This document shows, piece after piece, positions 20,327-29,279 of a stretch of DNA of 64,000 nt (position 1 is its first letter; each line of letters starts with the position of its first letter). The stretch spans positions 1-64,000 of the forward strand of contig NZ_WIOK01000021.1 of assembly GCF_009467825.1 (NCBI RefSeq), in the 5' to 3' direction. The position numbers and the translations under genes were made by a program. Origin of the DNA: Cyclobacterium xiamenense. GTDB taxonomy: Bacteria; Bacteroidota; Bacteroidia; Cytophagales; Cyclobacteriaceae. A model generated the notes under the pieces. That model saw only the letters and a program-made list of their open reading frames with translations. It did not search any database and had not been told where the DNA came from.

Positions 20327-21178
20327 TTAAATGTGAAGAATCTCTAACTCCGTACCGTAAATTCGTTTGGCTACGCCGGAAAAAGAGCTCCAATACGAGC
20401 CATAGATTTTTTTGGTACCGGCAAGCAGGTACAATTCCAAAACGGCATCCATAATTCCCTCCCTGGAATTTCTTCCAAAGGTTTTTGGATACGTGACGAC
20501 GGTATCGGGATATTTCTCTTGGAAATACGTTGATAGCGCTGGATCATCCGTCGCCAGAAACACACCAAAATCATCTTCTTCGGCATTTAGGTGTTCCTCA
20601 ATCTTGTTTTCAAAGAGATATACCGGACTTTTTGCGATTGCAATATCGTGGTCCGACCGTCGGATGTGTATACCAATCATGGTTTCCTTGAATTGCTTCC
20701 TCGCAGTCTTAATTCTAGAAGCAACTTCGGTACTTGGCACAAATGATCCGAAACCTTTTGGATAATCAATACACTGATTTCCAGTGATTACCAATATGTT
20801 GTGCTTGTTGGTACAAACTTCTGTTAAATGCTCCACTCCTTTTTTGACATCCTCGTCAAACAGCAGGCAATCTACGCCGAGCAATGTCGACAAGAAGGAA
20901 TTGTAACGTTTGGTAAGCCACCTGACAACGCTATACTCATTATGTAATAAGGTTTTACTTTTCGTAAACAAGTGATGCCTAAATTTCGCAGGCATTAAAT
21001 CAAAACTGGCACTCGGTTGGAAAATTTCCTGAAAGCTACTATTTAAACCGGAATCAGGTACCCAAACCACCTTTAACTCTGCGTTAATCAGTGTTTTAAA
21101 ATAGATAAACGACGAAATAGCTCTCATCCTGTTTCCCAATCCGGAGGTTGGTTTTAGTACGATACGTTTTTTTTTCAT
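20327..21178 (-). CDS. Fucosyltransferase-superfamily GT-B glycosyltransferase (NodZ/GT11/GT23-like)
   Basis: A cytoplasmic 283-residue protein with no signal peptide. It has two hallmarks of GDP-fucose-using GT-B enzymes: an N-terminal GLGNRMRAI (residues 13-21) and the HIRRSD motif at 171-176, whose arginine contacts the nucleotide-sugar phosphate in the family. A FLATDDP segment and a C-terminal WSSFSGVA segment complete the usual peptide order. The exact GT family cannot be set by eye. It is not in a glycan-assembly cluster, and its start codon is 51 bases from the divergent sulfatase start. The third-position and A/T content look somewhat higher than in its neighbours, which could mean separate acquisition (weak impression). 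Confidence 0.7.
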   Translation of the reverse strand: MKKKRIVLKPTSGLGNRMRAISSFIYFKTLINAELKVVWVPDSGLNSSFQEIFQPSASFDLMPAKFRHHLFTKSKTLLHNEYSVVRWLTKRYNSFLSTLLGVDCLLFDEDVKKGVEHLTEVCTNKHNILVITGNQCIDYPKGFGSFVPSTEVASRIKTARKQFKETMIGIHIRRSDHDIAIAKSPVYLFENKIEEHLNAEEDDFGVFLATDDPALSTYFQEKYPDTVVTYPKTFGRNSREGIMDAVLELYLLAGTKKIYGSYWSSFSGVAKRIYGTELEILHI

Positions 21179-21229
21179 CGGATTTTATTTGCTAAGTTAA
21201 CGGGATTATTGATAAACAAGGTACCTTCT

Positions 21230-22609
21230 ATGAATAGGTTTATAAAAATAACTGCCATTTTCGTTATAATATCCGGTCTTTTGCCCATCGAATTATTCGC
21301 TCAGTCCAAACCAAATGTACTGGTCATTCTCACCGATGATCAAGGCTACATGGACTTGGGTACCTACGGATCGAAAGACCTGGTCACACCAAACATTGAT
21401 CGTTTAGCGGAAAAAGGCATTCGGTTTACGCAATTTTACGCCGGGGCGCCAGTTTGTTCCCCTTCCAGAGCAGCGATGTTGACAGGAAAGTACAATTTTA
21501 ATGCCGGACTTTTTGGCAACGTGGCTCCCCCTCACCAGGACCCCGATGGCAAATCGGGTTTGCCGAGCAGCGAAATCACCATGGCCGAAGTGTTTCGGTC
21601 AAATGGCTACCGAACAGCGCTGATAGGAAAATGGCATTTGGGCCATACGGAAGAGAAACTCCCCAACGGGCAGGGGTTTGACTATTTCTTTGGACATCAG
21701 CGAGGCTGCATTGATAACTTTTCTCACTTCTTCTATTGGAGTGGTCCAAACCTACACGACTTGTACCAAAATAACCAGGAGGTCCACCGGCCTGGTGAAT
21801 TTTTTGGTGACCTGATGGTCGACGAGGCAAAAACCTTTATGGACCAGGACTCAGATCAGCCGTTTTTCATGTACTGGGCAATCAATATGCCGCACTATCC
21901 CTATCAGGGAGAACCCAAGTGGCTCGATCATTATGCCGACCTGGAAAGTCCGAGAAAAGAATACGCTGCCTTCGTCTCTACTATTGACGAACTGGTAGGA
22001 GAAGTTTATGCGCATCTGGAGGCCATTGGCGAGCTAGAAAATACCATCATCGTCTATCAATCCGATCACGGACACAGCGTAGAAGAGCGTGCCTTTTTTG
22101 GCGGAGGAAACTCCGGTCCTTTTAGTGGGGCAAAATTCAGTATGTTGGAAGGGGGTATTCGGGTTCCTGCCATCATCAGCTATCCAAAAATATTGCCCCA
22201 GAACGCGCTTCGGCATCACTGGGCAAACAGTGTGGACTGGATGCCCACACTTGCGGAAATCGCTGGAGTCAGACTTCCGGGAGATCATCCAATTGATGGA
22301 AAAAACCTCCTTCCTCTCTTGATGGACGGGCAAATTCCAAGTCCGCACGAAACCATGTATTGGGCCACCGGCAGGCCAGAAAATGAAAACCACCCCTGGG
22401 CGGTTCGCAAAGGTCCCTGGAAATTGTTGGGCAATCCCACCGATCCCACAGGAAAGTTACGTTTCGGAGATAGCGACAAACTCTATTTAGTAAACCTTGA
22501 AACCGATTCAACCGAGGTCAAAAACCTGGCTTCCATGCATCCCGAAAAAACAATCGAATTACATTCCCTGTACAAAGCGTGGATCGAAGCGATAAAAACA
22601 AAAAAATAA
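21230..22609 (+). CDS. Secreted type I sulfatase (arylsulfatase/glycosaminoglycan sulfatase-like)
   Basis: A formylglycine-dependent sulfatase of 459 residues that removes sulfate esters, most likely from a sulfated polysaccharide. The ATG at 21230 begins a Sec signal peptide ending at AQS (about residue 25); an upstream TTG at 21209 is less likely. The catalytic motif CSPSR lies at residues 76-80 with Cys76 converted to formylglycine by a maturase not found in this window. Metal ligands include the TDDQG motif near residue 35 and SDHGHS. GKWHLG and NMPHYPYQG carry further active-site residues. No terminator was found after the stop. It is an isolated sulfatase rather than part of a SusCD locus. 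Confidence 0.92.
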   Translation: MNRFIKITAIFVIISGLLPIELFAQSKPNVLVILTDDQGYMDLGTYGSKDLVTPNIDRLAEKGIRFTQFYAGAPVCSPSRAAMLTGKYNFNAGLFGNVAPPHQDPDGKSGLPSSEITMAEVFRSNGYRTALIGKWHLGHTEEKLPNGQGFDYFFGHQRGCIDNFSHFFYWSGPNLHDLYQNNQEVHRPGEFFGDLMVDEAKTFMDQDSDQPFFMYWAINMPHYPYQGEPKWLDHYADLESPRKEYAAFVSTIDELVGEVYAHLEAIGELENTIIVYQSDHGHSVEERAFFGGGNSGPFSGAKFSMLEGGIRVPAIISYPKILPQNALRHHWANSVDWMPTLAEIAGVRLPGDHPIDGKNLLPLLMDGQIPSPHETMYWATGRPENENHPWAVRKGPWKLLGNPTDPTGKLRFGDSDKLYLVNLETDSTEVKNLASMHPEKTIELHSLYKAWIEAIKTKK

Positions 22610-22905
22610 TCCTGGTTTAGAAAAAAAACAAAAAAAATTGTTTGTGGATTCTGACACATATTTTCCAAAGAACGAACAAGCCCGCATTGGATTGTTCAAT
22701 TTAAAATGGATCGATTGATAGTTTTGAAAAGTTTTGGGAAAAGTTAATCTGGCACCTAAAAAAAACCTGATGCGACCCTTACTTTTTGCATATTTTTATC
22801 ATAAGTACCAAAATTTATTGTTGCTTCATTTGTTTTTTTATTTATTAAATTTCGAAATATTAGCAATCAAACTATGTTTAGTCTAGTTTATTTTGAAATC
22901 TTCTT

Positions 22906-24741
22906 ATGTGTGGTATTGTTGCCTATATTGGTTCACGGGAGGCGTATCCAATTATTTTAAAAGGCCTCCAACGGTTGGAATACCGGGGCTACGACAGTGC
23001 GGGAGTTGCCTTGCTCGACAAAGAACTCAAGATTTACAAGAAAAAAGGAAAGGTCTCCGAATTGGAATCTTCCCTTATCGGGCAGCACTTACCTGCCAAA
23101 TCGGGGATTGGCCATACGCGCTGGGCCACCCACGGAGAGCCTTCCGATAGGAACGCACACCCACATTGTTCGCCATCGGGGAAACTGGCCATGGTTCATA
23201 ATGGCATCATCGAAAACTTCGCTCCCATCAAAAAAGAGCTGCAAAAGAAAGGATACGTATTCAAGAGCGATACCGATACGGAGGTATTGTTGGTTTTTAT
23301 TGAAGATATTTTCATCAACGATGCAGAAAGCCTGGAAGCAGCGGTTCGAATTGCACTGAAGCGAATTATAGGCGCCTATGTGATCATTCTCTTGGATGAG
23401 TCGCAGCCCGATACGCTGATTGCGGCGCGAAAGGGAAGCCCATTGGTCATTGGTATTGGTCCAAACGAACACTTCCTGGCATCAGATGCTTCGCCCATCA
23501 TTGAATACACAAAGGAAGTGGTATACATCAATGATTACGAAATGGCCATTGTAAAGCCGGATGAACTGGTGTTGAAAAATCCGGGCAATGAACGCATCAC
23601 CCCATTCATCACCAAACTTGACATGGATTTGGCTGCTATTGAAAAAGGGGGCTACAAACATTTCATGCTAAAGGAGATTTTCGAGCAGCCCACTGCCGTG
23701 TTTGATTGCCTCCGTGGCCGGCTGGATGCAAAAGCGGGTACCATTAGAATGGGCGGTATTGACAGGCAGTTAGATTTGCTCAAGAAAGCCAAAAGAATCA
23801 TCCTGGTTGGCTGTGGCACTTCCTGGCACGCGGGCCTTCTGGCAGAATACGTTTTCGAGGAACTCTGTCGGGTGCCGGTGGAAGTGGAATATGCATCGGA
23901 ATTTAGGTATAGAAATCCGGTCATTCACCCGGGAGATGTGATCATCGCCATTTCCCAAAGCGGCGAAACCGCAGACACACTCGTAGCGCTAGAAAATGCT
24001 AAAAACCAGGGAGCATTTATCTTTGGCGTGGTCAATGTGGTGGGTTCCAGCATTGCGCGTCTTTCTCAGGCCGGTGCGTATACCCATGCAGGCCCGGAAA
24101 TCGGTGTGGCCTCTACCAAAGCCTTTACCGCCCAACTTACCGTTCTCTACTTAATTGCTATCAAATTGGGCTACGCTAAAGGTACCCTATCCAGAGACCG
24201 GTACCTGCACCTGATCAATGAATTGGCCTTAATCCCGGACAAAATCACTGAGGTGCTGAAAACCGCACCGGAGGTGGCCTGTCTAGCCGGAAAATACAAA
24301 AATGCACGGGATTTTTTATTTCTAGGAAGAGGGTATAATTTCCCAATCGCACTGGAAGGAGCTTTGAAACTCAAGGAAATCAGCTATATCCATGCAGAAG
24401 GCTACCCGGCAGCCGAAATGAAACACGGTCCCATAGCCCTGGTAGAAGAGTCGCTTCCAGTAGTATTCGTCGCAACCAAAGATGCCTACCACGAAAAACT
24501 CGCCAGCAATGCGCAGGAGATAAAAGCAAGAAAAGGAAACGTACTGGCGATTATTACGGAGAGGGATACCCTTTTTGAAGAGATAGCGGACGATACCATC
24601 GCTGTACCCGCTTCGGATGAGCTCCTCGCTCCCCTTCTGAGCGTCGTTCCGCTGCAGTTATTGGCTTACTACACGGGATTAGCAAAAGGCCTGGACGTAG
24701 ACAAACCACGCAATCTGGCCAAATCCGTGACCGTAGAATAA
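22906..24741 (+). CDS. glmS: Glutamine--fructose-6-phosphate aminotransferase
   Basis: It makes glucosamine-6-phosphate from fructose-6-phosphate and glutamine, the first step toward UDP-GlcNAc for peptidoglycan and outer-membrane glycans. At 611 residues it has the standard length. Cys2 is the N-terminal nucleophile of the class II glutaminase domain (MCGIVAYIGSR), with RGYDSAGVA and GHTRWATHGEP. Two SIS domains follow, with GCGTSWHAG, SQSGETADT and the C-terminal DKPRNLAKSVTVE. The ATG at 22906 is fixed because Cys must follow Met. The 296-base upstream region is A/T-rich, with no exact TAnnTTTG (a seven-base TATTTTG lies near the start) and no glmS ribozyme-like element seen. A DUF4954 gene follows after 15 bases. 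Confidence 0.97.
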   Translation: MCGIVAYIGSREAYPIILKGLQRLEYRGYDSAGVALLDKELKIYKKKGKVSELESSLIGQHLPAKSGIGHTRWATHGEPSDRNAHPHCSPSGKLAMVHNGIIENFAPIKKELQKKGYVFKSDTDTEVLLVFIEDIFINDAESLEAAVRIALKRIIGAYVIILLDESQPDTLIAARKGSPLVIGIGPNEHFLASDASPIIEYTKEVVYINDYEMAIVKPDELVLKNPGNERITPFITKLDMDLAAIEKGGYKHFMLKEIFEQPTAVFDCLRGRLDAKAGTIRMGGIDRQLDLLKKAKRIILVGCGTSWHAGLLAEYVFEELCRVPVEVEYASEFRYRNPVIHPGDVIIAISQSGETADTLVALENAKNQGAFIFGVVNVVGSSIARLSQAGAYTHAGPEIGVASTKAFTAQLTVLYLIAIKLGYAKGTLSRDRYLHLINELALIPDKITEVLKTAPEVACLAGKYKNARDFLFLGRGYNFPIALEGALKLKEISYIHAEGYPAAEMKHGPIALVEESLPVVFVATKDAYHEKLASNAQEIKARKGNVLAIITERDTLFEEIADDTIAVPASDELLAPLLSVVPLQLLAYYTGLAKGLDVDKPRNLAKSVTVE

Positions 24742-24756
24742 TAAAATCCCTCACTT

Positions 24757-26964
24757 ATGAATCGAATTACCCGGCATCCCTTGTCTACATTGGGATATCA
24801 ATTTATCGAAGATCGGTATTTACCGAAAGGAAAAGACGAGTATTACCTTCGAAACAAGCAAAACCGAACCAAAACCAATTACCGCAAACTCAACGCCCGC
24901 GAAATTGAACTACTGGTGCGCAACCAAAACCAATCCGATAATTGGAATAATCTGTTGGTTTCGGATGCGTTCAATCCGGAACTCGTAAAGAATTGCAAGT
25001 TTTTCGGATTGGTACGCATTGGCAAATTAGAACCCTACTTTCTGGAATACCACAACCTACGGATGCCCGTAGGGATTTATAACAGCCATATCATTAGCTG
25101 TGACATCGGGGATAATGTGGTCATCGACAACGTGCATTACCTTTCGCACTACATTTTGGGCAACGAGGTGGTGTTGGTAAATGTCAACGAAATGGCGACA
25201 ACCAGCCATGCAAAATTTGGGAACGGAATCGTGAAGGAGGGAGAACCCGAGTCCCTACGCATCTGGCTGGAGGTTTGCAATGAAAACGGAGGCCGGAAGA
25301 TTGCTCCCTTTAGCGGTATGTTGCCAGGGGATGCCTGGCTTTGGTCCCGACATCGGGCCGATGAAGCATTTCAAAAGCAATTGCTTGCTTTTACCCAAAA
25401 AGCCTTTGACCACAGGCGCGGGTATTACGGAAAGGTGGGGGATCGGTGCATCATCAAAAACTGTTTGATTTTGAAAGACGTCTGGATCGGATCAGACGCT
25501 TACATCAAAGGCGCGAATAAGTTGAAGAATGTAAGCATTCATTCCAGCCCGGAGGCCGTTACCCAAATTGGTGAAGGATGCGAGTTGGTGAATGGGATAA
25601 TCAGTGAAGGATGTACGGTTTTTTATGGCGTGAAAGCGGTTCGGTTTGTTATGGCCTCCCATTCGCAGTTAAAGTATGGTGCCCGACTGATCAATAGTTA
25701 CCTGGGGTCCAATGCCACCATTTCCTGCTGCGAGGTATTGAATTCACTCATTTTTCCTGCCCACGAACAACACCATAACAATTCGTTTTTATGTGCAGCC
25801 CTGGTACAAGGGCAAAGCAACATGGCGGCCGGTGCCACCGTCGGATCCAACCACAATTCCAGGAGTGCCGACGGAGAAATCGTCGCAGGCAGGGGTTTTT
25901 GGCCCGGACTCTGCGTGAGTTTGAAGCACAACTCCCGGTTTGCTACCTTTAACCTAATAACCAAAGGAGATTACCCGGCGGAAATGGATATCCCCCTCCC
26001 CTTTTCCCTGATCAGCAATGACGTTCACTGCAACGAACTGGTCATCCGGCCAGCCTACTGGTTTCATTATAACCTGTATGCGCTTGCCAGAAACGCCTGG
26101 AAATACAACGACCGGGACAAGCGTACCCAACGGATACAAACACTGGAATACGACTACCTCGGACCAGACAGCATGACAGAGGTTTTCCGGGCAATCGGCC
26201 TGCTTGAACGACTGTCCGGTTTGGCATGGTATAAGGCGTATTTTCCGGAAGCGCATCCCGAAGAAGAAGTGCTGCGAAAAAAAGGGCTGGAATTGCTATT
26301 GGACGAAAACTCTGTACTCGAAGAGCTACATGTGCGGGCAGACGCATGGGAAAACAGCAAACGTGCGGTCCGCCTCGTGAATACCCGAAAAGCCTACCAA
26401 ACGTACAGGCAATTAATCGCTTACTACCCCATTAAATGCCTGATGGAAAGTAGTACGGCCAACCCGCCCGTAAGTTTTTCAAGCGTTCAACCGTTTCTAC
26501 CAAAACCAAGCCAGACCTTCAATTGGATCAACATGGGAGGCCAATTGATCCTGGAAGCCGACGTGAACCAGCTCATCGAGCAGGTAAAAAACGGGGAAAT
26601 TTCCGGCTGGAAGCAGGTGCACGACAGGTACGAGAGTCTGGGGAAACGCTACGAAAAAACCAAGACCCGGCATGCCTTTTTCCTTGCCTTGCAAGATCAT
26701 AAAGCAGCTTCAACTCTTCTGGACAGTCCGTTGCTAAAACAACTACTGGAAAATGCAAAAGTCTTCCGTGCATGGCTATCAGAACAGGTTTACCTTTCCC
26801 GAAAAAAAGACTACGAAAACCCCTTTCGAAACATGGTCTATCAGAACCCTGCCGAAAGGGACGTGGTGCTGGGATCCCTTGACGAAAATGGCTTCATACG
26901 AAAAGATCGGGAAGAATGTGAGGAGTTTCACCGGAAAATAGATACCTGGCTGTCCGTACTTTAA
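24757..26964 (+). CDS. DUF4954 left-handed beta-helix protein, in operon with glmS
   Basis: A cytoplasmic 735-residue protein with no signal peptide. Residues about 60-430 contain many imperfect hexapeptide steps (for example IGDNVVIDNV, IGSDAYIKGA, LGSNATISCC), indicating a left-handed parallel beta-helix like those of acyltransferases and GlmU. The rest is mainly helical. It matches what I know of DUF4954, a family without an established reaction. The gene begins 15 bases after glmS and is surely co-transcribed, so a role in hexosamine or UDP-sugar metabolism is a reasonable inference. No classic nucleotidyltransferase P-loop was seen. After its TAA the frame remains open for 83 more codons (see 26965-27216). 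Confidence 0.8.
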   Translation: MNRITRHPLSTLGYQFIEDRYLPKGKDEYYLRNKQNRTKTNYRKLNAREIELLVRNQNQSDNWNNLLVSDAFNPELVKNCKFFGLVRIGKLEPYFLEYHNLRMPVGIYNSHIISCDIGDNVVIDNVHYLSHYILGNEVVLVNVNEMATTSHAKFGNGIVKEGEPESLRIWLEVCNENGGRKIAPFSGMLPGDAWLWSRHRADEAFQKQLLAFTQKAFDHRRGYYGKVGDRCIIKNCLILKDVWIGSDAYIKGANKLKNVSIHSSPEAVTQIGEGCELVNGIISEGCTVFYGVKAVRFVMASHSQLKYGARLINSYLGSNATISCCEVLNSLIFPAHEQHHNNSFLCAALVQGQSNMAAGATVGSNHNSRSADGEIVAGRGFWPGLCVSLKHNSRFATFNLITKGDYPAEMDIPLPFSLISNDVHCNELVIRPAYWFHYNLYALARNAWKYNDRDKRTQRIQTLEYDYLGPDSMTEVFRAIGLLERLSGLAWYKAYFPEAHPEEEVLRKKGLELLLDENSVLEELHVRADAWENSKRAVRLVNTRKAYQTYRQLIAYYPIKCLMESSTANPPVSFSSVQPFLPKPSQTFNWINMGGQLILEADVNQLIEQVKNGEISGWKQVHDRYESLGKRYEKTKTRHAFFLALQDHKAASTLLDSPLLKQLLENAKVFRAWLSEQVYLSRKKDYENPFRNMVYQNPAERDVVLGSLDENGFIRKDREECEEFHRKIDTWLSVL

Positions 26965-27293
26965 ATTAAACCTACTAACCCGCTTGCAGGAAAGGAAGGC
27001 GTTCGCCAGGAACAGCTTTGGCTATCGGAAATTCCAAACGGATCGTTACTTTGTTTCGCCGGTAGCAAGGCATTTCAGAAAATCCTGAATGAAACATGCT
27101 TGCTAAAACCAGGTGCTCGCACCGTTCTAGTGACAACAAAAGCTTTGGAGACCGGGACAAGCCGCATGAAAATGTTGGTTGGAAAAACAGCGCGTTTTGG
27201 ACGATCTATTTCTTAGGGCTGGTGGTTTTTTATTTGAATTATTTGTGCTAAATTATCCTGTCATGGTGTTGATAACGACTAAGATAAAAACAC
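26965..27293. other. Gene-poor stretch with an 83-codon stop-free frame
   Basis: This 329-base gap separates the DUF4954 gene from the next operon. Directly after the DUF4954 TAA the same frame stays open to TAG at 27214-27216. The deduced peptide is protein-like (it includes LWLSEIPNGS and LKPGARTVLVTTKALETG), but has no ATG until its last dozen codons. No exact promoter or hairpin-plus-T-run terminator was found. It may be a gene remnant or simple chance. Confidence 0.3.
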
Positions 27294-29273
27294 ATGCCCA
27301 AAAAATCTCCATTAGCGACATTGATTCTATTCCTCGGTTCGGTCCTGTTTTTCAGTCAACTGCATGCACAACCCTGCCCTGAAGTCATGTTGCAACCGAC
27401 TGAAGCATCCAACTACCTGGAAATCCGGGCTTCCGATTCAGAGAATATACGAATTCCCATACCTGAAGTACGGGTATTCCCGGGAGGAAAAGAACGGATA
27501 TACTTATTGCTTCCGGATATTGTTACTTCCCTTGCCACGCCGATCATCCAATGGAACGAGCTGGTATTAAAAAAACCGCTGAACTCAACGGCAAACTGGC
27601 AGGGATCCCTGGATAGGGCTGCCTTCTTCGACACCAGCTGCCTTCCCCGCTTGGAAGCTGGAAATTTTGGAGATGCACGTTCGGAAGATAATTTTCTGTA
27701 CGTTACCGAAAACAACCGGGTCACAGTGAAAGGTACGGTTTCTTTTGCCGAGATGGACGGTAGACAACTGCTGCTACATTTGGATGTGGCCGGACAGGAG
27801 ATACCGAGTCCGCTGATCAACGATCTGGACGGAGAACTCTATGTCAAAAACGACTCCCTCACCATCACTTCCGGAGAAATCAGCTATTTCCCCAACGAGT
27901 TTCGCCTGGTAGGCGCTGGCTTTGCGGAAGGAAAAAGCCTGAACCAACGTTTTGAATTTGAAGTCAGCGGCTACACCGGGTTACCAGGGGTTTTTGTGGT
28001 AAACGAGGGAACCGAAGGGCAAGATGCGTTTTTCATCTATCGGATTGCAGGGGAACCGGACAAAGAAATTACGGTGAAGAAATACGCCCCCGGAGCTGGA
28101 ATGCTGGCCTCCGATTCCTTTTTTGAACCGATTCCCTTTCAGATTGATGCGCTGGATTTTGACGAATTGGCCCTACTTGGTACCTACCATAGTACGGCAG
28201 TCCTGATTGACCCAAAACCGGTAGCCATTGAATTACCGCTGCAAAACCAAGCCTTTAAAGGGATTTCGCCAGACATTCGTCAAGTCAAAAGTTTCTCTGA
28301 ACCGCTCCTCCTGTCGCCGGAAACCTGGGAAAATGACGTTACACTGTTCGTTGAAAATTTGCCGGTATGGAACCTACAATGGAACGAACTAACAGACCCG
28401 GAAGAAGGAATAAAAAAAATCACCCTGCAACGGCGTACGGAAGAAGAAAACCGCGAGGAACCTGAAATCAGACAGCGACTGAGTTACCAGCAGGTGGAGC
28501 GAATTAACGAGGGCTTCATGGAGATTTTCGAAACTTTTGACGAAACCAAGGATACCCTGTCGCTAAAAACATCGATTTTAGCGCTTTTTGACGAGAACAA
28601 ACTTGCCACAACTGCTACCGAAGCGGACTCGTTTGAGGATTTTCTGGTAACTACTGTTAGCGCCTTCCGGGAGGCAGAAAAATACGCCCTGTATACCAGT
28701 TCCGGAGAATCCGTACCTGCGTTGGACGCAAATGCGATCGCTTTATTGCCCGTCGCCTTGCAGGTCGACCAGGAAACCGGCTTGCCGCTATCCAGGTCCT
28801 TTTCCTACAAAACGACACGCATACAAATTGATTACGAATCAGACAGCATTCTGCTTACCCTAACCAACGAACGCCAGGGAACACAACGGCTAACCGTACC
28901 CAATGCGGCCCTGCTTGACATTTATCAGTTTTTTGGAATTCTGACGCAACTGCCACTTGCCAGTAAGTACCAGGCAAATCTTGGCTTTTTTGACCTAATG
29001 CCGGTCGAAAAATCCCATTTCGGTGTACCTGGCTCTGAACGAGTCCTGGCAACGCCAACCTACGTTCATACCCGCATACGGGTGGTGGACGAATTGACTT
29101 ATCAGGGGACGCCCGCCTTTAAATTGGATGTGCAGTTCAACGGTCTCTCCAACCCTTTCTTTGCCGAAAGCTATGAGGAGGATTTCACCGGCACCTATTA
29201 TGTCACCCAATCCTTTCCGCATACCATTATCAAAGCCACCTTCAATCAGGGATTAACCCTTCAATCCGAATAA
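27294..29273 (+). CDS. Exported protein of unknown function (659 residues)
   Basis: I do not recognise this gene. It has a clear Sec signal peptide (about residues 1-24, cleaved before QPCPE). The mature part is rich in beta-strand-like segments and acidic residues. Its C-terminal third (about 500-640) has a pattern reminiscent of DUF3108-like periplasmic proteins: NLGFFDL, then VVDELTYQGTPAFKLDV and GTYYV, though this is weak. No catalytic motif, TM helix or sorting domain is visible. The next gene starts 6 bases after its stop, so the two are co-transcribed and the products probably work together outside the cytoplasm. Confidence 0.75.
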   Translation: MPKKSPLATLILFLGSVLFFSQLHAQPCPEVMLQPTEASNYLEIRASDSENIRIPIPEVRVFPGGKERIYLLLPDIVTSLATPIIQWNELVLKKPLNSTANWQGSLDRAAFFDTSCLPRLEAGNFGDARSEDNFLYVTENNRVTVKGTVSFAEMDGRQLLLHLDVAGQEIPSPLINDLDGELYVKNDSLTITSGEISYFPNEFRLVGAGFAEGKSLNQRFEFEVSGYTGLPGVFVVNEGTEGQDAFFIYRIAGEPDKEITVKKYAPGAGMLASDSFFEPIPFQIDALDFDELALLGTYHSTAVLIDPKPVAIELPLQNQAFKGISPDIRQVKSFSEPLLLSPETWENDVTLFVENLPVWNLQWNELTDPEEGIKKITLQRRTEEENREEPEIRQRLSYQQVERINEGFMEIFETFDETKDTLSLKTSILALFDENKLATTATEADSFEDFLVTTVSAFREAEKYALYTSSGESVPALDANAIALLPVALQVDQETGLPLSRSFSYKTTRIQIDYESDSILLTLTNERQGTQRLTVPNAALLDIYQFFGILTQLPLASKYQANLGFFDLMPVEKSHFGVPGSERVLATPTYVHTRIRVVDELTYQGTPAFKLDVQFNGLSNPFFAESYEEDFTGTYYVTQSFPHTIIKATFNQGLTLQSE

Positions 29274-29279
29274 CCCACC

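Noticed and set aside
22610-22905. glmS ribozyme or riboswitch upstream of glmS
   Set aside because: The glmS ribozyme is a Firmicutes element, and this A/T-rich leader has no comparable conserved core that I could recognise.
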